A DNA stretch of 64,000 bases from Ophiura sarsii (lineage: Eukaryota > Echinodermata > Ophiuroidea > Amphilepidida > Ophiuridae), in NCBI GenBank assembly GCA_035610835.1, contig JAYJML010000050.1, positions 62,001-126,000 of the forward strand. The letters run 5' to 3'. A model generated the notes under the pieces. The model saw only the letters and a program-made list of their open reading frames with translations. It ran no database searches and had not been told where the DNA came from. The translations under genes and the position numbers were made by a program. The first letter of the stretch is position 1, and every line of letters starts with the position of its first letter. Shown one piece after another: positions 38,779-50,287 of the stretch.

Positions 38779-39816
38779 CTAGAGATAATTGTGATCTTAG
38801 ATCACGGATATTAGTCGAGGGCTTTGACCTTTGACCTTGCTATATGTTGTCAAAGGGCAATAACCTTAAATTGTACTATATTTGATAATTGTTTTTATAA
38901 ATTTCAGCCCTGAAGTAGTTTAAAAAATGCATTTTGAACCCTAATGACCTTTTCTTGACCTTTGACCCCAAACTTATAATTAACTTTTTTTCTTGGCTTA
39001 TCAATGCGCACAAGAAAAAAGTAGTCCGGTAAAAATCAGAGCATGTCTTCAGTTTTACACTTGTATAGTTCAATGACCCCTAGTGACCCCGTTTGACATG
39101 TCACTTTTAATGGAGAAGCACCCCATATGAACATGGATAAGAGGAATCTTTTGACAAATTCTGACAATCATCGGTCATTTCGTCTCGGACAAGTAGTATT
39201 TTGAGTGCGCTGAGTGAAAATGTACATTTTGACCCCTAGGGACCTTTTCTTGACCTTTGACCTTAACGGTATGATTGACTTTTGTTCTTGTCTCATCAAT
39301 GCCCACATAATAAAAGAAACCCGGACAAAATCGGAGCATGCCTTATATTTTCCCCTTGTAAAGTTCAATGACCCCTTGTGACCCCTTTTGACATTTCACT
39401 TTTAGTGGAGAAGCACCCTATATGTACATGGATCCAAGGAATCTTTTGACCAATTCTGAGTATCATCAGTCATTTTCCCTCGGACAAGTAGGGTTTTGAG
39501 TGAATGGAGTAACATTTACATTTTGACCCCTAGTAACCCCAAACATTTTTCGATTTAAAAAACCGAACTATTATATATGCGTACGGTCCAAAGGAATATG
39601 TTGGCCAATTCTGACGATCCTAGGTCATTTCACTAAATTGCAAATGCGTTTTAAGTGAAAATCACCTTTTGACCCCTAATTTTTTTTTGTGACCTTTGAC
39701 CCCTTATGCTTTACAACCTGAGTAGTGGTGCACATAAGGGTACTTATGACCAAATATGGTCAAAATCGGCTCAATGGTTACGGAGCTATAGGTCCCATGA
39801 CGGAAGAAAGAAAGAA
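38779..39816 (-). mobile_element. Array unit 25, class A1
   Basis: CTAG 38779-38782; 1.04 kb; 66-codon minus frame at 39168-39368; no cassette. Confidence 0.8.
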
Positions 39817-40839
39817 CTAGAGATAATTGTGATCTTAGATCACGGATATTAGTCGAGGGCTTTGACCTTTGACCTTGATATATGTTGTCAAAGGGCAATA
39901 ACCTTAAATTGTACTATATTTGATAATTGTTTTTATAAATTTCAGCCCTGAAGTAATTTAAAAAATACCTTTTGAACCTAATGACCTTTTCTTGACCTTT
40001 GACCCCAAACTTATAACTGACCTTTTTTCTTGGCTTATCAATGCGCACAAGAAAAAAGTAGTCCGGTCAAAATCAGAACATGTCTTCAGTTTTACACCTG
40101 TATAGTTCAATGACCCCTAGTGACCCCGTTTGACATGTCACTTTTAATGGAGAAGCACCCTATATGAACATGGATAAGAGGAATCTTTTGACAAATTCTG
40201 ACAATCATCGGTCATTTCGTCTCGGACAAGTAGTATTTTGAGTGCGCGGAGTGAAAATGTACATTTTGACCCCTAGGGACCTTTTTTGACCTTTGACCTT
40301 AACGGTATGATTGACTTTTGTTCTTGTCTCATCAATGCCCACAAAATAAAAGAAACCCGGTCAAAATCGGAGCATGCCTTATATTTCCCCCCTGTAAAGT
40401 TCAATGACCCCTAGTGTCCTCGTTTGACATTTCACTTTTAGTGTAGAAGCACCCTATATGTAGATGGATCCAAGGAATCTTTTGACCAATTCTGAGTATC
40501 ATCAGTCATTTTCCCTCGGACAAGTAGGGTTTTGAGTGAATGGAGTAAAAATTTACATTTTGACCCCTAGTAACCCCAAACATTTTTCGATTTAAAAAAC
40601 CGAACTATTATATATGCGTACGGTCAAAAGTAATATGTTGGGCAATTCTCACGATCCTAGGTCATTTCAATAAATTGCAAATGCGTTTTAAGTGAAAATC
40701 ACGTTTTGACCCCTAGTTACCCTTGTGTGACCTTTGACCCCTTATGCTTTACAACCTGAGTAGTGGTGCACATACGGGTTCTTATGACCAAATATGGTCA
40801 AAATCGGCCTAATGGTTACGGAGCTATAGGTCCCATGAC

Positions 40840-40877
<38 letters not shown>

Positions 40878-40929
40878 AACAGGACGAATACAGTATATTA
40901 GTCGTTTCTCGACTAATATAAAGAAAGAA
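39817..40929 (-). mobile_element. Array unit 26, class A1 with one cassette
   Basis: CTAG 39817-39820; (GAAA)n at about 40840-40876 followed by one cassette at 40877-40920. Confidence 0.8.
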
Positions 40930-41999
40930 CTAGAGATAATTGTGATCTTAGATCACGGATATTAGTCGAGGGCTTTGACGTTTGACCTTGCTATATGTTG
41001 TCAAAGGGCAATAACCTTAAGTTGTACTATATTTGATAATTGTTTTTCATAAATTTCAGCCCTGAAGTAGTTAAAAAAATACATTTTGAACCCTAATGAC
41101 CTTTTCTTGACCTTTGACCCCAAACTTATAAATGACTTTTTCTTGGCTTATCAATGCGCACAAGAAAAAAGTAGTCCGGTCAAAATCAGAGCATGTCATC
41201 AGTTTTACACCTGTATAGTTCAATGACCCCTAGTGACCCCGTTTGACATGTCACTTTTAATGGAGAAGCACCCTATATGAACATGGATAAGAGGAATCTT
41301 TTGACAAATTCTGACAATCATCGGTCATTTCGTCTCGGACAAGTAGTATTTTGAGTGCGCGGAGTGAAAATGTACATTTTGACCCCTAGGGACCTTTTTT
41401 GACCTTTGACCTTAACGGTATGATTGACTTTTGTTCTTGTCTCATCAGTGCCCACAAAATAAAAGAAACCCGGTCAAAATCGGAGCATGACTTATATTTT
41501 CCCCCTGTAAAGTTCAATGACCCCTAGTGACCCTGTTTGACATTTCACTTTTAGTGGAGAAGCACCCTATATGTACATGGATCCAAGGAATCTTTTGACC
41601 AATTCTGAGTATCATCAGTCATTTTCCCTCGGACAAGTAGGGTTTTGAGTAAATGGAGTAAAATTTACATTTTGACCCCTAGTAACCCCAAACATGTTTC
41701 GATTTAAAAAACCGAACTATTATATATGCGTACGGTCAAAAGGAATATGTTGGCCAATTCTCAAGATCCTAGGTCATTTCAATAAATTGCAAATGCGTTT
41801 TAAGTGAAAATCACGTTTTGACCCCTAGTTACCCTTGTGTGACCTTTGACCCCTTATGCTTTACAACCTGAGTAGTGGTGCACATAAGGGTACTTATGAC
41901 TAAATATGGTCAAAATCGGCTCAATGGTTACGGAGCTATAGGTCCCATGACGGAAGAAAGAAAGATTTCTTGTTTTTGTCGTACAAATACAAAAACATA
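40930..41999 (-). mobile_element. Array unit 27, class A1 with type C cassette
   Basis: CTAG 40930-40933; 5' side ends in the TTGTTTTTG...CAAAAACA hairpin at 41963-41999. Confidence 0.8.
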
Positions 42000-43023
42000 C
42001 TAGAGATAATTGTGATCTTAGATCACGGATATTAGTCGAGGGCTTTGACCTTTGACCTTGCTATATGTTGTCAAAGGGCAATAACCTTAAGTTGTACTAT
42101 ATTTGATAGTTGTTTTTATAAATTTCAGCCCTGAAGTAGTTAAAAAAATACATTTTGTACCCTAATGACCTTTTCTTGACCTTTGACCCCAAACTTATAA
42201 CTGACTTTTTTTCTTGGCTTATCAATGCGCACAAGAAAAAAGTAGTCCGGTCAAAATCAGAGCATGTCTTCAGTTTTACACCTGTATAGTTCAATGACCC
42301 CTAGTGACCCCGTTTGACATGTCACTTTTATTGGAGAAGCACCCTATATGAACATGGATAATAGGAATCTTTTGACGAATTCTGACAATCATCGGTCATT
42401 TCGTCTCGGACAAGTAGCATTTTGAGTGCGCGGAGTGAAAATGTACATTTTGACCCCTAGGGACCTTTTGTTGACCTTTGACCTTAACGGTATGATTGAC
42501 TTTTGTTCTTGTCTCATCAATGCCCACAAAATAAAAGAAACCCGGTCAAAATCAGAGCATGCTTTATATTTCCCCCCTGTAAAGTTCAATGACCCCTTGT
42601 GACCCCGTTTGACATTTCACTTTTAGTGGAGAAGCACCCTATATGTACATGGATTCAAGGAATCTTTTGACCAATTCTGAGTATCATCAGTCATTTTCCC
42701 TCGGACGAGTAGGGTTTTGAGTGATGAAGTAAAAATATACATTTTGACCCCTAGTAACCCCAAACATTTTTCGATTTGAAAAACCGAACTATTATATATG
42801 CGTACGGTCAAAAGGAATATGTTGGCCAATTCTGACGATCCTAGGTCATTTCACTAAATTGCAAATGCGTTTTAAGTGAAAATCACGTTTTGACCCCTAG
42901 TTATTTTTGTGTGACCTTTGACCCCTTATGCTTTACAACCTGAGTAGTGGTGCACATAAGGGTTTTTATGACCAAATATGGTCAAAATCAGCCTAATGGT
43001 TACGGAGCTATAGGTCCCATGAC

Positions 43024-43065
<42 letters not shown>

Positions 43066-43234
43066 AGAAAGAAACAGGACGAATACAGTATATTAGTCGT
43101 TTCTCGACTAATATAAAGAAAGAAAGAAACAGGACGAATACAGTATATTAGTCGTTTCTCGACTAATATAAGAAGAAAGAAGAAGAAAGAAACAGGACGA
43201 ATACAGTATATTAGTCGTTTCTCGACTAATATAA
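42000..43234 (-). mobile_element. Array unit 28, class A1 with three cassettes
   Basis: CTAG 42000-42003; long (GAAA)n at about 43025-43070 then three hairpin cassettes at 43073-43234. Confidence 0.8.
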
Positions 43235-44506
43235 CTAGAGATAATTGTGATCTTAGATCACGGATATTAGTCGAGGGCTTTGACCTTTGACCTTGCTATA
43301 CGTTGTCAAAGGGCAATAACCTTAAGTTGTACTATATTTGATAATTGTTTTGATAAATTTCAGCCCTGAAGTAGTTAAAAAATACATTTTGAACCCTAAT
43401 GACCTTTTCTTGACCTTTGACCCCAAACTTATTATTGACTTTTTTTCTTGCCTTATCAATGCGCACAAGCAAAAAGTAGTCCGGTCTAAATCAGAGCATG
43501 TCTTCAGTTTTACACCTGTATAGTTCAATGACCCCTAGTGACCCCGTTTGACATGTCACTTTTAATGGAGAAGCACCCTATATGAACATGGATAATAGGA
43601 ATCTTTTGACGAATTCTGACAATCATCGGTCATTTCGTCTCGGACAAGTAGTATTTTGAGTGCGCGGAGTGAAAATGTACATTTTGACCCCTAGGGACCT
43701 TTTCTTGACCTTTGACCTTAACGGTATGATTGACTTTTGTTCTTGTCTTATCAATGCCCACAAAATAAAAGAAACCCGGTCAAAATCGGAGCATGCCTTA
43801 TATTTTCCCACTGTAAAGTTCAATGACCCCTAGTGTCCTCGTTTGACATTTCACTTTTAGTGTAGAAGCACCCTATATGTAGATGGATCCAAGGAATCTT
43901 TTGACCAATTCTGAGTATCATCAGTCATTTTCCCTTGGACAAGTAGGGTTTTGAGTGAATGGAGTAACAATTTACATTTTGACCCCTAGTAACCCCAAAC
44001 ATTTTTCGATTTAAAAAACCGAACTATTATATATGCGTACGGTCAAAAGGAATATGTTAGCCAATTCTCACGATCCTATGTCATTTCAATAAATTGCAAA
44101 TGCGTTTTAAGTGAAAATCACGTTTTGACCCCTAGTTACCCTTGTGTGACCTTTGACCCCTTATGCTTTACAACCTGAGTAGTGGTGCACATAAGGGTTC
44201 TTATGACCAAATATGGTCAAAATCGGCTTAATGGTTACGGAGCTATAGGTCCCATGACGGAAGAAAGAAAGAAACAGGACGAATACAGTATATTAGTCGT
44301 TTCTCGACTAATATAAGAAACAGGTAGAATACAGTATATTAGTCGTTTCTCGACTAATATAAGAAGAAAGAAACAGGACGAATACAGTATATTAGTCGTT
44401 TCTCGACTAATATAAAGAAACAGGACGAATACAGTATATTAGTCGTTTCTCGACTAATATAAACAGCTAGAATACAGTATATTAGTCGTTTCTCGACTAA
44501 TATAAA
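43235..44506 (-). mobile_element. Array unit 29, class A1 with five cassettes
   Basis: CTAG 43235-43238. Five consecutive hairpin cassettes at 44272-44506, the longest run in the array, with two sequence variants (AACAGGACGAATAC and AACAGCTAGAATAC or AACAGGTAGAATAC) intermixed. Confidence 0.8.
44272..44506 (-). repeat. Hairpin cassette run (five copies)
   Basis: Five cassettes with an almost invariant hairpin and variable linkers (AGAAACAGG, AGAAGAAAGAAACAGG, AAACAGC). Confidence 0.85.
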
Positions 44507-45512
44507 GAAGACCTTTCTTGACCTCTGACCCAAAACTTGTAATTGACTTTTTTGCTTGGCTGATCGATGCGCACAAGAAAAAAGTAGTCCCGTCAAAATC
44601 GGAGCATGTCTTAAGATTTTTACCTGTATAGTTCAATGACCTCTAGTGACCCCGTGTGACATGTCACTTTTAGTGGAGAAGGACCCTATATGAACATGGA
44701 TGAGAGGAATTATTTGACTAACTCTGACAATCATAGGTCATTTCCTCACGGACAAGTAGCATTTTGAGTGAATGGAGTGAAACTTTACATTTTGACCCTA
44801 GTGACCCTTTCTTGACCTTTGACCCCAAACCTATGATTGACTTTTTTGCTTGGCTTATCAATGCGCACAAGAAAAAAGTAGTAGTCCGGTCAAAATCAGA
44901 GCATGTCTTCAGATTTTCACCTGTATAGTTCAATGACCTCTAGTGACCCTGTGTGACATGTTACTTTTAGTGCAGAAGCACCCTTTATGTACATGTTTTA
45001 GAGGAATCTTTTGACTAATTCTGACAATCATTAGTCATTTCCTCTCGGACAAGTAGCATTTTGAGTGATTGGAGTGACAATTTACATTTTGACCCCTACT
45101 GACGCCAAATATTTTTCGATTTTAAAAACCGAACTATTATACATGCGTACTGTCCAAAGGAACATGTTGACCAATTCTCAGCATCCTGTGTCATTTCGCT
45201 AAGTAGCAAGGACGTTTTAAGTGAAAATCGCGTTTGACCCCTGTGTGACCTTTGACCTCTTGTGCTTTAAAACCTGAGTAGTGGTGCACATAAGGGTACT
45301 TGTGACCAAATATGGTCAAAATCGGGTCAATGGTTACGGAGCTATAGGTCTTATGACAGGAGAAAGAAGAAACAGCTAGAATACAGTATATTAGTCGTTT
45401 CTCGACTAATATAAGAAACAGGTAGAATACAGTATATTAGTCGTTTCTCGACTAATATAAAGAAACGGCAGAGATACAGAACCTCGATTTTTGAAAAAAA
45501 TCAGGGTAAGAA
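44507..45512 (-). mobile_element. Array unit 30, 3'-truncated A2-like with mixed cassettes
   Basis: No 3' terminus; body begins directly at GACCTTTCTTGACC. The 45020-45360 portion matches unit 11 (GACCCCTACTGACGCC). Two ATTAGTCG cassettes (45369-45460) and one B-type cassette (45463-45510) sit together, so cassette types can mix. Confidence 0.7.
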
Positions 45513-46505
45513 CTAGACAGGAGTTGTGCTTCGAGAAGCACGAATATTGGTTTTGTTAATTAATTACAATAGGTCAATGACCCTTAGTGACCCTAGAAGC
45601 ATTTTTTAATTAAGAAATTGTTTTACGTGAAATAACTGAATGTTCACATTTTGACTTTCTAGTGACCCCTTGTTGACCTTTAACCTAATTGTACTGATTG
45701 ACTTATTTTCTTGACTAATCAAACCAAACAAGATAAAACAAGTCCGGTCCAAATCGGACAATGTCTTAACTTTTACGCCTGTAAAGTTCAATGACCCCTA
45801 GTGACCCCATATGACATGTGAATTTTAATAGCAGGAGACCCTATGTGCACATGGTCATAAGGAATCATTTGACTAATTGTGGCGATTTTAACATGTAAAC
45901 TGTAGGAGGAGTAGCGTTTTTAAGGATATTCATATGTTGACCTCTAGTGATCCCTTGTTGACCTTTGACCTAATTCAATTGATTGACTTATTTTCTTGGC
46001 TCATCAAACCAAACAAGATGTCAAAGTTTGGTTCAAATCAGAAAATGTCTTAACTTTTATGCCGGTAAAGTTCAATGACCTCTAGTGACCCCATATGACA
46101 TGTGAATTTTAATAGCAGGAGACCCTATATGCACATGGTCATAAGGAATCATTTGACCAATTGTGGCGATTGTAACATGTAAACTGTAGGAGGAGTAGCG
46201 TTTTTAAGGATATTCACATTTTGACCTCTAGTGACCCCTTGTTGACCTTTGACCTAATTCAAATGATTGACTTATTTTCTTGGCTCATAAAATAAAACAA
46301 GATGTCAAAGTTTGGTCCAAATCGAACAATGTCTTAACTTTTATGCCTGTAAAGTTCAATGACCCCTAGTGACCCCATATGACATGTGAATTTTAATCGC
46401 AGGAGACCCTATATGCACATGGTCATAAGGAACTATTTGACCAATTGTGGCGATTGTGACATGTAAATTGTAGGAGAAGGAGCATGCGTTGGAAGAAGAA
46501 AGAAA
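45513..46505 (-). mobile_element. Array unit 31, class A4
   Basis: CTAG 45513-45516 with hairpin GTGCTTcgaGAAGCAC and ATATTGG instead of ATATTAG. Body monomers differ from A1 (GACCTAATTCAATTGATTGAC; ATAGCAGGAGACCCTATATG), about 305 bp each in two to three copies. Confidence 0.75.
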
Positions 46506-47536
46506 CTAGAGATAATTGTGATCTTAGATCACGGATATTAGTCGAGGGCTTTGACTTTTGACCTTGCTATATATTGTCAAAGGGCAATAACCTTAAGTTG
46601 TACTATATTTGATAATTGTTTTTATAAATTTCAGCCCTGAAGTAGTTAAAAAAATACATTTTGAACCCTAATGACCTTTTCTTGACCTTTGACCCCAAAC
46701 TTATAATTGACTTTTTTTCTTGGCTTATCAATGCGCACAAGAAAAAAGTAGTCCGGTCAAAATCAGAGCATGTCTTCAGTTTTACACCTGTAAAGTTCCT
46801 AGTGACCCCGTTTGACATGTCACTTTTAATGGAGAAGCACCCTATATGAACACGGATAATAGGAATCTTTTGACAAATTCTGACAATCATCGGTCATTTC
46901 GTCTCGGACAAGTAGTATTTTGAGTGCGCGGAGTGAAAATGTACATTTTGACCCCTAGGGACCTTTTCTTGACCTTTGACCTTAACGGTATGATTGACTT
47001 TTGTTCTTGTCTCATCAATGCCCACAAAATAAAAGAAACCCAGTCAAAATCGGAGCATGCCTTATATTTTCCCCCTGTAAAGTTCAATGACCCCTAGTGA
47101 CCCCGTTTGACATTTCATTTTTAGTGGAGAAGCACCCTATATGTACATGGATCCAAGGAATCTTTTGACCAATTCTGAGTATCATCAGTCAATTTCCCTC
47201 GGACAAGTAGGGTTTTGAGTGAATGGAGTAAAATTTACATTTTGACCCCTAGTAACCCCAAACATTTTTCGATTTAAAAAAACGAACTATTATATATGCG
47301 TACGGTCAAAAGGAATATGTTGGCCAATTCTCAAGATCCTAGGTCATTTTAATAAATTGCAAATGCGTTTTAAGTGAAAATCACGTTTTGACCCCTAGTT
47401 ACCCTTGTGTGACCTTTGACCCCTTATACTTTACAACCTGAGTAGTGGTGCACATAAGGGTACTTATGACCAAATATGGTCAAAATCGGCTCAATGGTTA
47501 CGGAGCTATAGGTCCCATGACGGAAGAAAGAAAGAA
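46506..47536 (-). mobile_element. Array unit 32, class A1
   Basis: CTAG 46506-46509; standard 1.03-kb unit, 66-codon minus frame at 46887-47087. Confidence 0.8.
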
Positions 47537-48683
47537 CTAGAGATAATTGTGATCTTAGATCACGGATATTAGTCGAGGGCTTTGACCTTTGACCTTGCTA
47601 TATGTTGTCAAAGGGCAATATCCTTAAGTTGTACTATATTTGATAAATGTTTTTATAAATTTCAGCCCTGAAGTAGTTAAAAAAATACATTTTGAACCCT
47701 AATGACCTTTTGTTGACCTTTGACCCCAAACTTATAATTAACTTTTTTTCTTGGCTTATCAATGCGCACAGGAAAAAAGTAGTCCGGCCAAAATCAGAGC
47801 ATGTCTTCAGTTTTACAATTGTATAGTTCAATGACCCCTAGTGACCCCGTTTGACATGTCACTTTTAATGGAGAAGCACCCTATATGAACATAGATAAGA
47901 GGAATCTTTTGACAAATTCTGACAATCATCGGTCATTTCGTCTCGGACAAGTAGTATTTTGAGTGCGCGGAGTGAAAATGTACATTTTGACCCCTAGGGA
48001 CCTTTTCTTGACCTTTGACCTTAACGGTATGATTGACTTTTGTTCTTGTTTCATCAATGCCCACAAAATAAAAGAAACCGGGTAAAAATCGGAGCATGCC
48101 TTATATTTTCCCCCTGTAAAGTTCAATGACCCCTAGTGACCCCGTTTGACATTTCACTTTTAGTGGAGAAGCACCCTATATGTACATGGATCCAAGGAAT
48201 CTTTTGACAAATTCTGAGTATCATCAGTCATTTTTCCTCGGACAAGTAGGGTTTTGAGTGAATGTTGTAAAATTTACATTTTGACCCCTAGTAACCCCAA
48301 ACATTTTTCGATTTAAAAAACCGAACTATTATATATGCGTACGGTCAAAAGGAATATGTTGGCCATTTCTCAAGATCCTAGGTCATTTCAATAAATTGCA
48401 AATGCGTTTTAAGTTAAAATCACATTTTGACCCCTAGTTACCCTTGTGTGACCTTTGACCCCTTATGCTTTACAACCTGAGTAGTGGTGCACATAAGGGT
48501 ACTTATGACTAAATATGGTCAAAATCGGCCTAATGGTTACGGAGCTATAGGTCCCATGACGGAAGAAAGAAAGAAACAGGACGAATACAGTATATTAGTC
48601 GTTTCTCGACTAATATAAAGAAAGAAGAAAGAAACAGGACGAATACAGTATATTAGTCGTGTCTCGACTAATATAAGAAAGAA
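47537..48683 (-). mobile_element. Array unit 33, class A1 with two cassettes
   Basis: CTAG 47537-47540. Two A-type cassettes (48570-48676) abut a family B 3' end. This shows that cassettes belong to the unit on their left, that is, to its 5' end. Confidence 0.8.
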
Positions 48684-49274
48684 CTAGATCTTGCTCCGGT
48701 CTAAGACCAGGCTACCTTGATTTTTCTTTGAGAAAATGATCCCTAGTGACCCCTTCTTGACCTTTGACCTGATTAAAATGATTGACTTATTTTCTTGGCT
48801 CATCAATCCAAATAAGATGCAACAAATCCGGTCCAAATCGGATCATGTCTTAAATTTTACCTTTTTAAAGTTCAATGACCCCTTTTGACCCCTTCTTGAC
48901 CTTTGACCTGGTCAATATAATTGAATTATTTTCTTGGCTCATCAAATCAAACAAGATGCAACAAACCCGGTCAAAATCGAACCATGTCTTTACTTTTACC
49001 CCTGTAAAGTTCAATAACCCCTATTGACCCTTCGTGACCTTTGACCTGGTCAATATGATTTATTTATTTTCTTTACTCATCAATCCAAACAAGATGCAAC
49101 AAACCCCGTCCAAATCGGAGCATGTCTTAACTTTTACCTCTGTAATGTTCAATGACCCCTAGTGACCCCTTCTTGACCTTTGACCTGGTCAATATGATTG
49201 ACTTATTTTCTTGGCTCATCAATCCAAACAAGATGCAACAAACCGGTCCAAATCGGAGCATGTCTAAACTTTTA
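48684..49274 (-). mobile_element. Array unit 34, family B, truncated by the Penelope-like element
   Basis: CTAG 48684-48687; close copy of the start of unit 19. Breaks off within a monomer (AACTTTTACC) where the Penelope-like sequence begins. Confidence 0.8.
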
Positions 49275-49942
49275 CCAACACGTTGGTATACAGAGCTCTG
49301 AATCTATGCGACAATGAACATCGCAATAATGAGTTAAAACACATTGAAAAAGCATTGAATAAGAATGGCTATCCCTCGAAACTCGTACACAAAGCTATTA
49401 GAAGACAAAGTGCTAATGTAAGCCAGGAAAAGATAGTGGAAGATGACTACAAAGGTATCACGTTCATGCCTTTGTCAAAGGTGTCTCAGACAAAATTTGC
49501 CGATTCTTAAATCGTGCCGGTGTTAAAACTTACTTCACCAAATCGACCAAACTCAGAGATATTGTCAGCAAACCTAAAGATCCTATGCCCAAGGGTCGTT
49601 CACCTTGCGTGTATAGCATACCATGTAGTTGTGGTGAACAATATATTGGTCAAACCAAAAGGCCTTTAAAGGTCAGATTGTCTGAACACAAAAGAGCTAC
49701 ATTACAAGGCAAGAAAGCTAGCTCGGCACTAGCTGAACATGCGTGTGAAGAAGGTCATGAACCACTCTGGAACCAATCCAAAAGCATTGCACAGGTTTCC
49801 AATTAGTATGCGGCTTGTTCGTGAAGCTCTAGAGATCAGAATCAATGAATCATCTACAATCAATAGAAATGACGGCAAAGATATCAGCCGCATGTGGCGC
49901 TCTCTATTTCCTACAGTATCAATCAATCCCGCCAATCGATAA
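49275..49942 (+). pseudogene. Penelope-like polyprotein C-terminal fragment (RT tail and GIY-YIG endonuclease)
   Basis: Three overlapping frames make up one decayed coding region. 49283-49510 encodes the RT C-terminal region (LKHIEKALNKNGYPSKLVHK). Near 49470 the homology passes to another frame (FVKGVSDKICRFLNRAGVKT), then through 49585-49806 with VYSIPCSCGEQYIGQTKRP, the GIY-YIG core. Conserved features are the C-x-C pair, YIG followed by QT, the Arg in the VRLSEH segment and HACEEGHE. Near 49780 it shifts back, and 49739-49942 gives REALEIRINE...NRNDGKDISRMW, the usual end of this domain. In active elements the GIY-YIG domain nicks target DNA for reverse transcription. With two frameshifts and no RT catalytic core, this copy cannot be active. 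Confidence 0.85.
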
Positions 49943-50205
49943 CTGTCTTGTAATTTTTTCAGCCAGGTCCGCAATGAACCATTATATACCCTGCTCAAGT
50001 TCGTTACAGCGTCAAACGATCTTTACAGATCAGTGACCGCACTACTGTGCATTAGACTTTTGTAGTCTGTAGTAGACAAGGGGCAGTCTCTATTTTATTT
50101 CCATTGGTCAAGGGCAGTCCTTTGGAGGTTCTATTAGATCCACATTTATATATAGTAGGCCAGTGGCAACCTACGTGTTCAGTGGAAGCGGCAATCCATC
50201 TGAAC

Positions 50206-50225
50206 GGCTCTTTTCAGAGCCACCA
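50206..50225 (+). promoter_or_regulatory. Canonical histone-mRNA 3' stem-loop sequence, copy 1
   Basis: GGCTCTTTTCAGAGCCACCA matches the metazoan replication-dependent histone 3' element exactly: six-bp stem, four-base TTTC loop, ACC-type flank. In histone mRNA it binds SLBP and directs 3' processing with U7 snRNP. A purine-rich ACAAGTAGGAAAGGG lies about 15 nt downstream, where the histone downstream element would be. There is no histone coding sequence upstream. Confidence 0.85.
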
Positions 50226-50287
50226 ATTCGTTCACAAGTAGGAAAGGGCAACCTACGTGTTCAGTGGAAGCGGCAATCCATCTGAAC

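Larger units (their letters stand above)
5167..49274 (-). repeat. 44-kb head-to-tail array of Helitron-like elements
   Basis: About 34 units follow one another in a single orientation. On the minus strand units end with subterminal sequence, a 6-7 bp hairpin, 8-10 nt, and CTAG followed by T. Classes by terminus (given on the plus strand): A1 CTAGAGATAATT plus GTGATCTtAGATCAC; A2 CTAGACATG plus GTGATCggaGATCAC; A3 CTAGAATTGA plus GTCGTCTcAGACGAC; A4 CTAGACAGGA plus GTGCTTcgaGAAGCAC; B CTAGATCTTG plus a GGTCTaAGACC hairpin and ACCTTGATTTTT. In A classes ATATTAG normally follows (ATATTGG in A4). The 5' side has GAAA/GAA microsatellite (plus strand) and often hairpin cassettes. Bodies are degenerate monomers with TGACCTTTGACC motifs and the palindrome GTGACATGTCAC. 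No Rep/helicase frame is present, so all units are non-autonomous. Seventeen units retain a 66-codon minus-strand open frame of identical length, which I do not call as a gene. Hairpin plus CTRR is the established Helitron signature; assignment to Helentron/HINE is inference from the subterminal inverted repeats. Confidence 0.85.

Noticed and set aside
7080..48240. Hammerhead ribozyme core CTGATGA on the minus strand in array monomers (from ATCATCAGTCAT)
   Set aside because: No stem II followed by GAAA and no matching stems I/III; the 7-mer alone is chance.
5167..49274. Regular direct repeats with spacers as a CRISPR-like array
   Set aside because: Units are mostly about 1-1.5 kb with degenerate internal monomers and transposon termini, in a clearly eukaryotic context.
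5167..49274. Simple centromeric-type satellite
   Set aside because: Unit boundaries carry Helitron hairpin-CTAG ends, lengths vary in discrete classes, and different families are interleaved; a plain satellite would not show element termini. Later satellite-like amplification remains possible.
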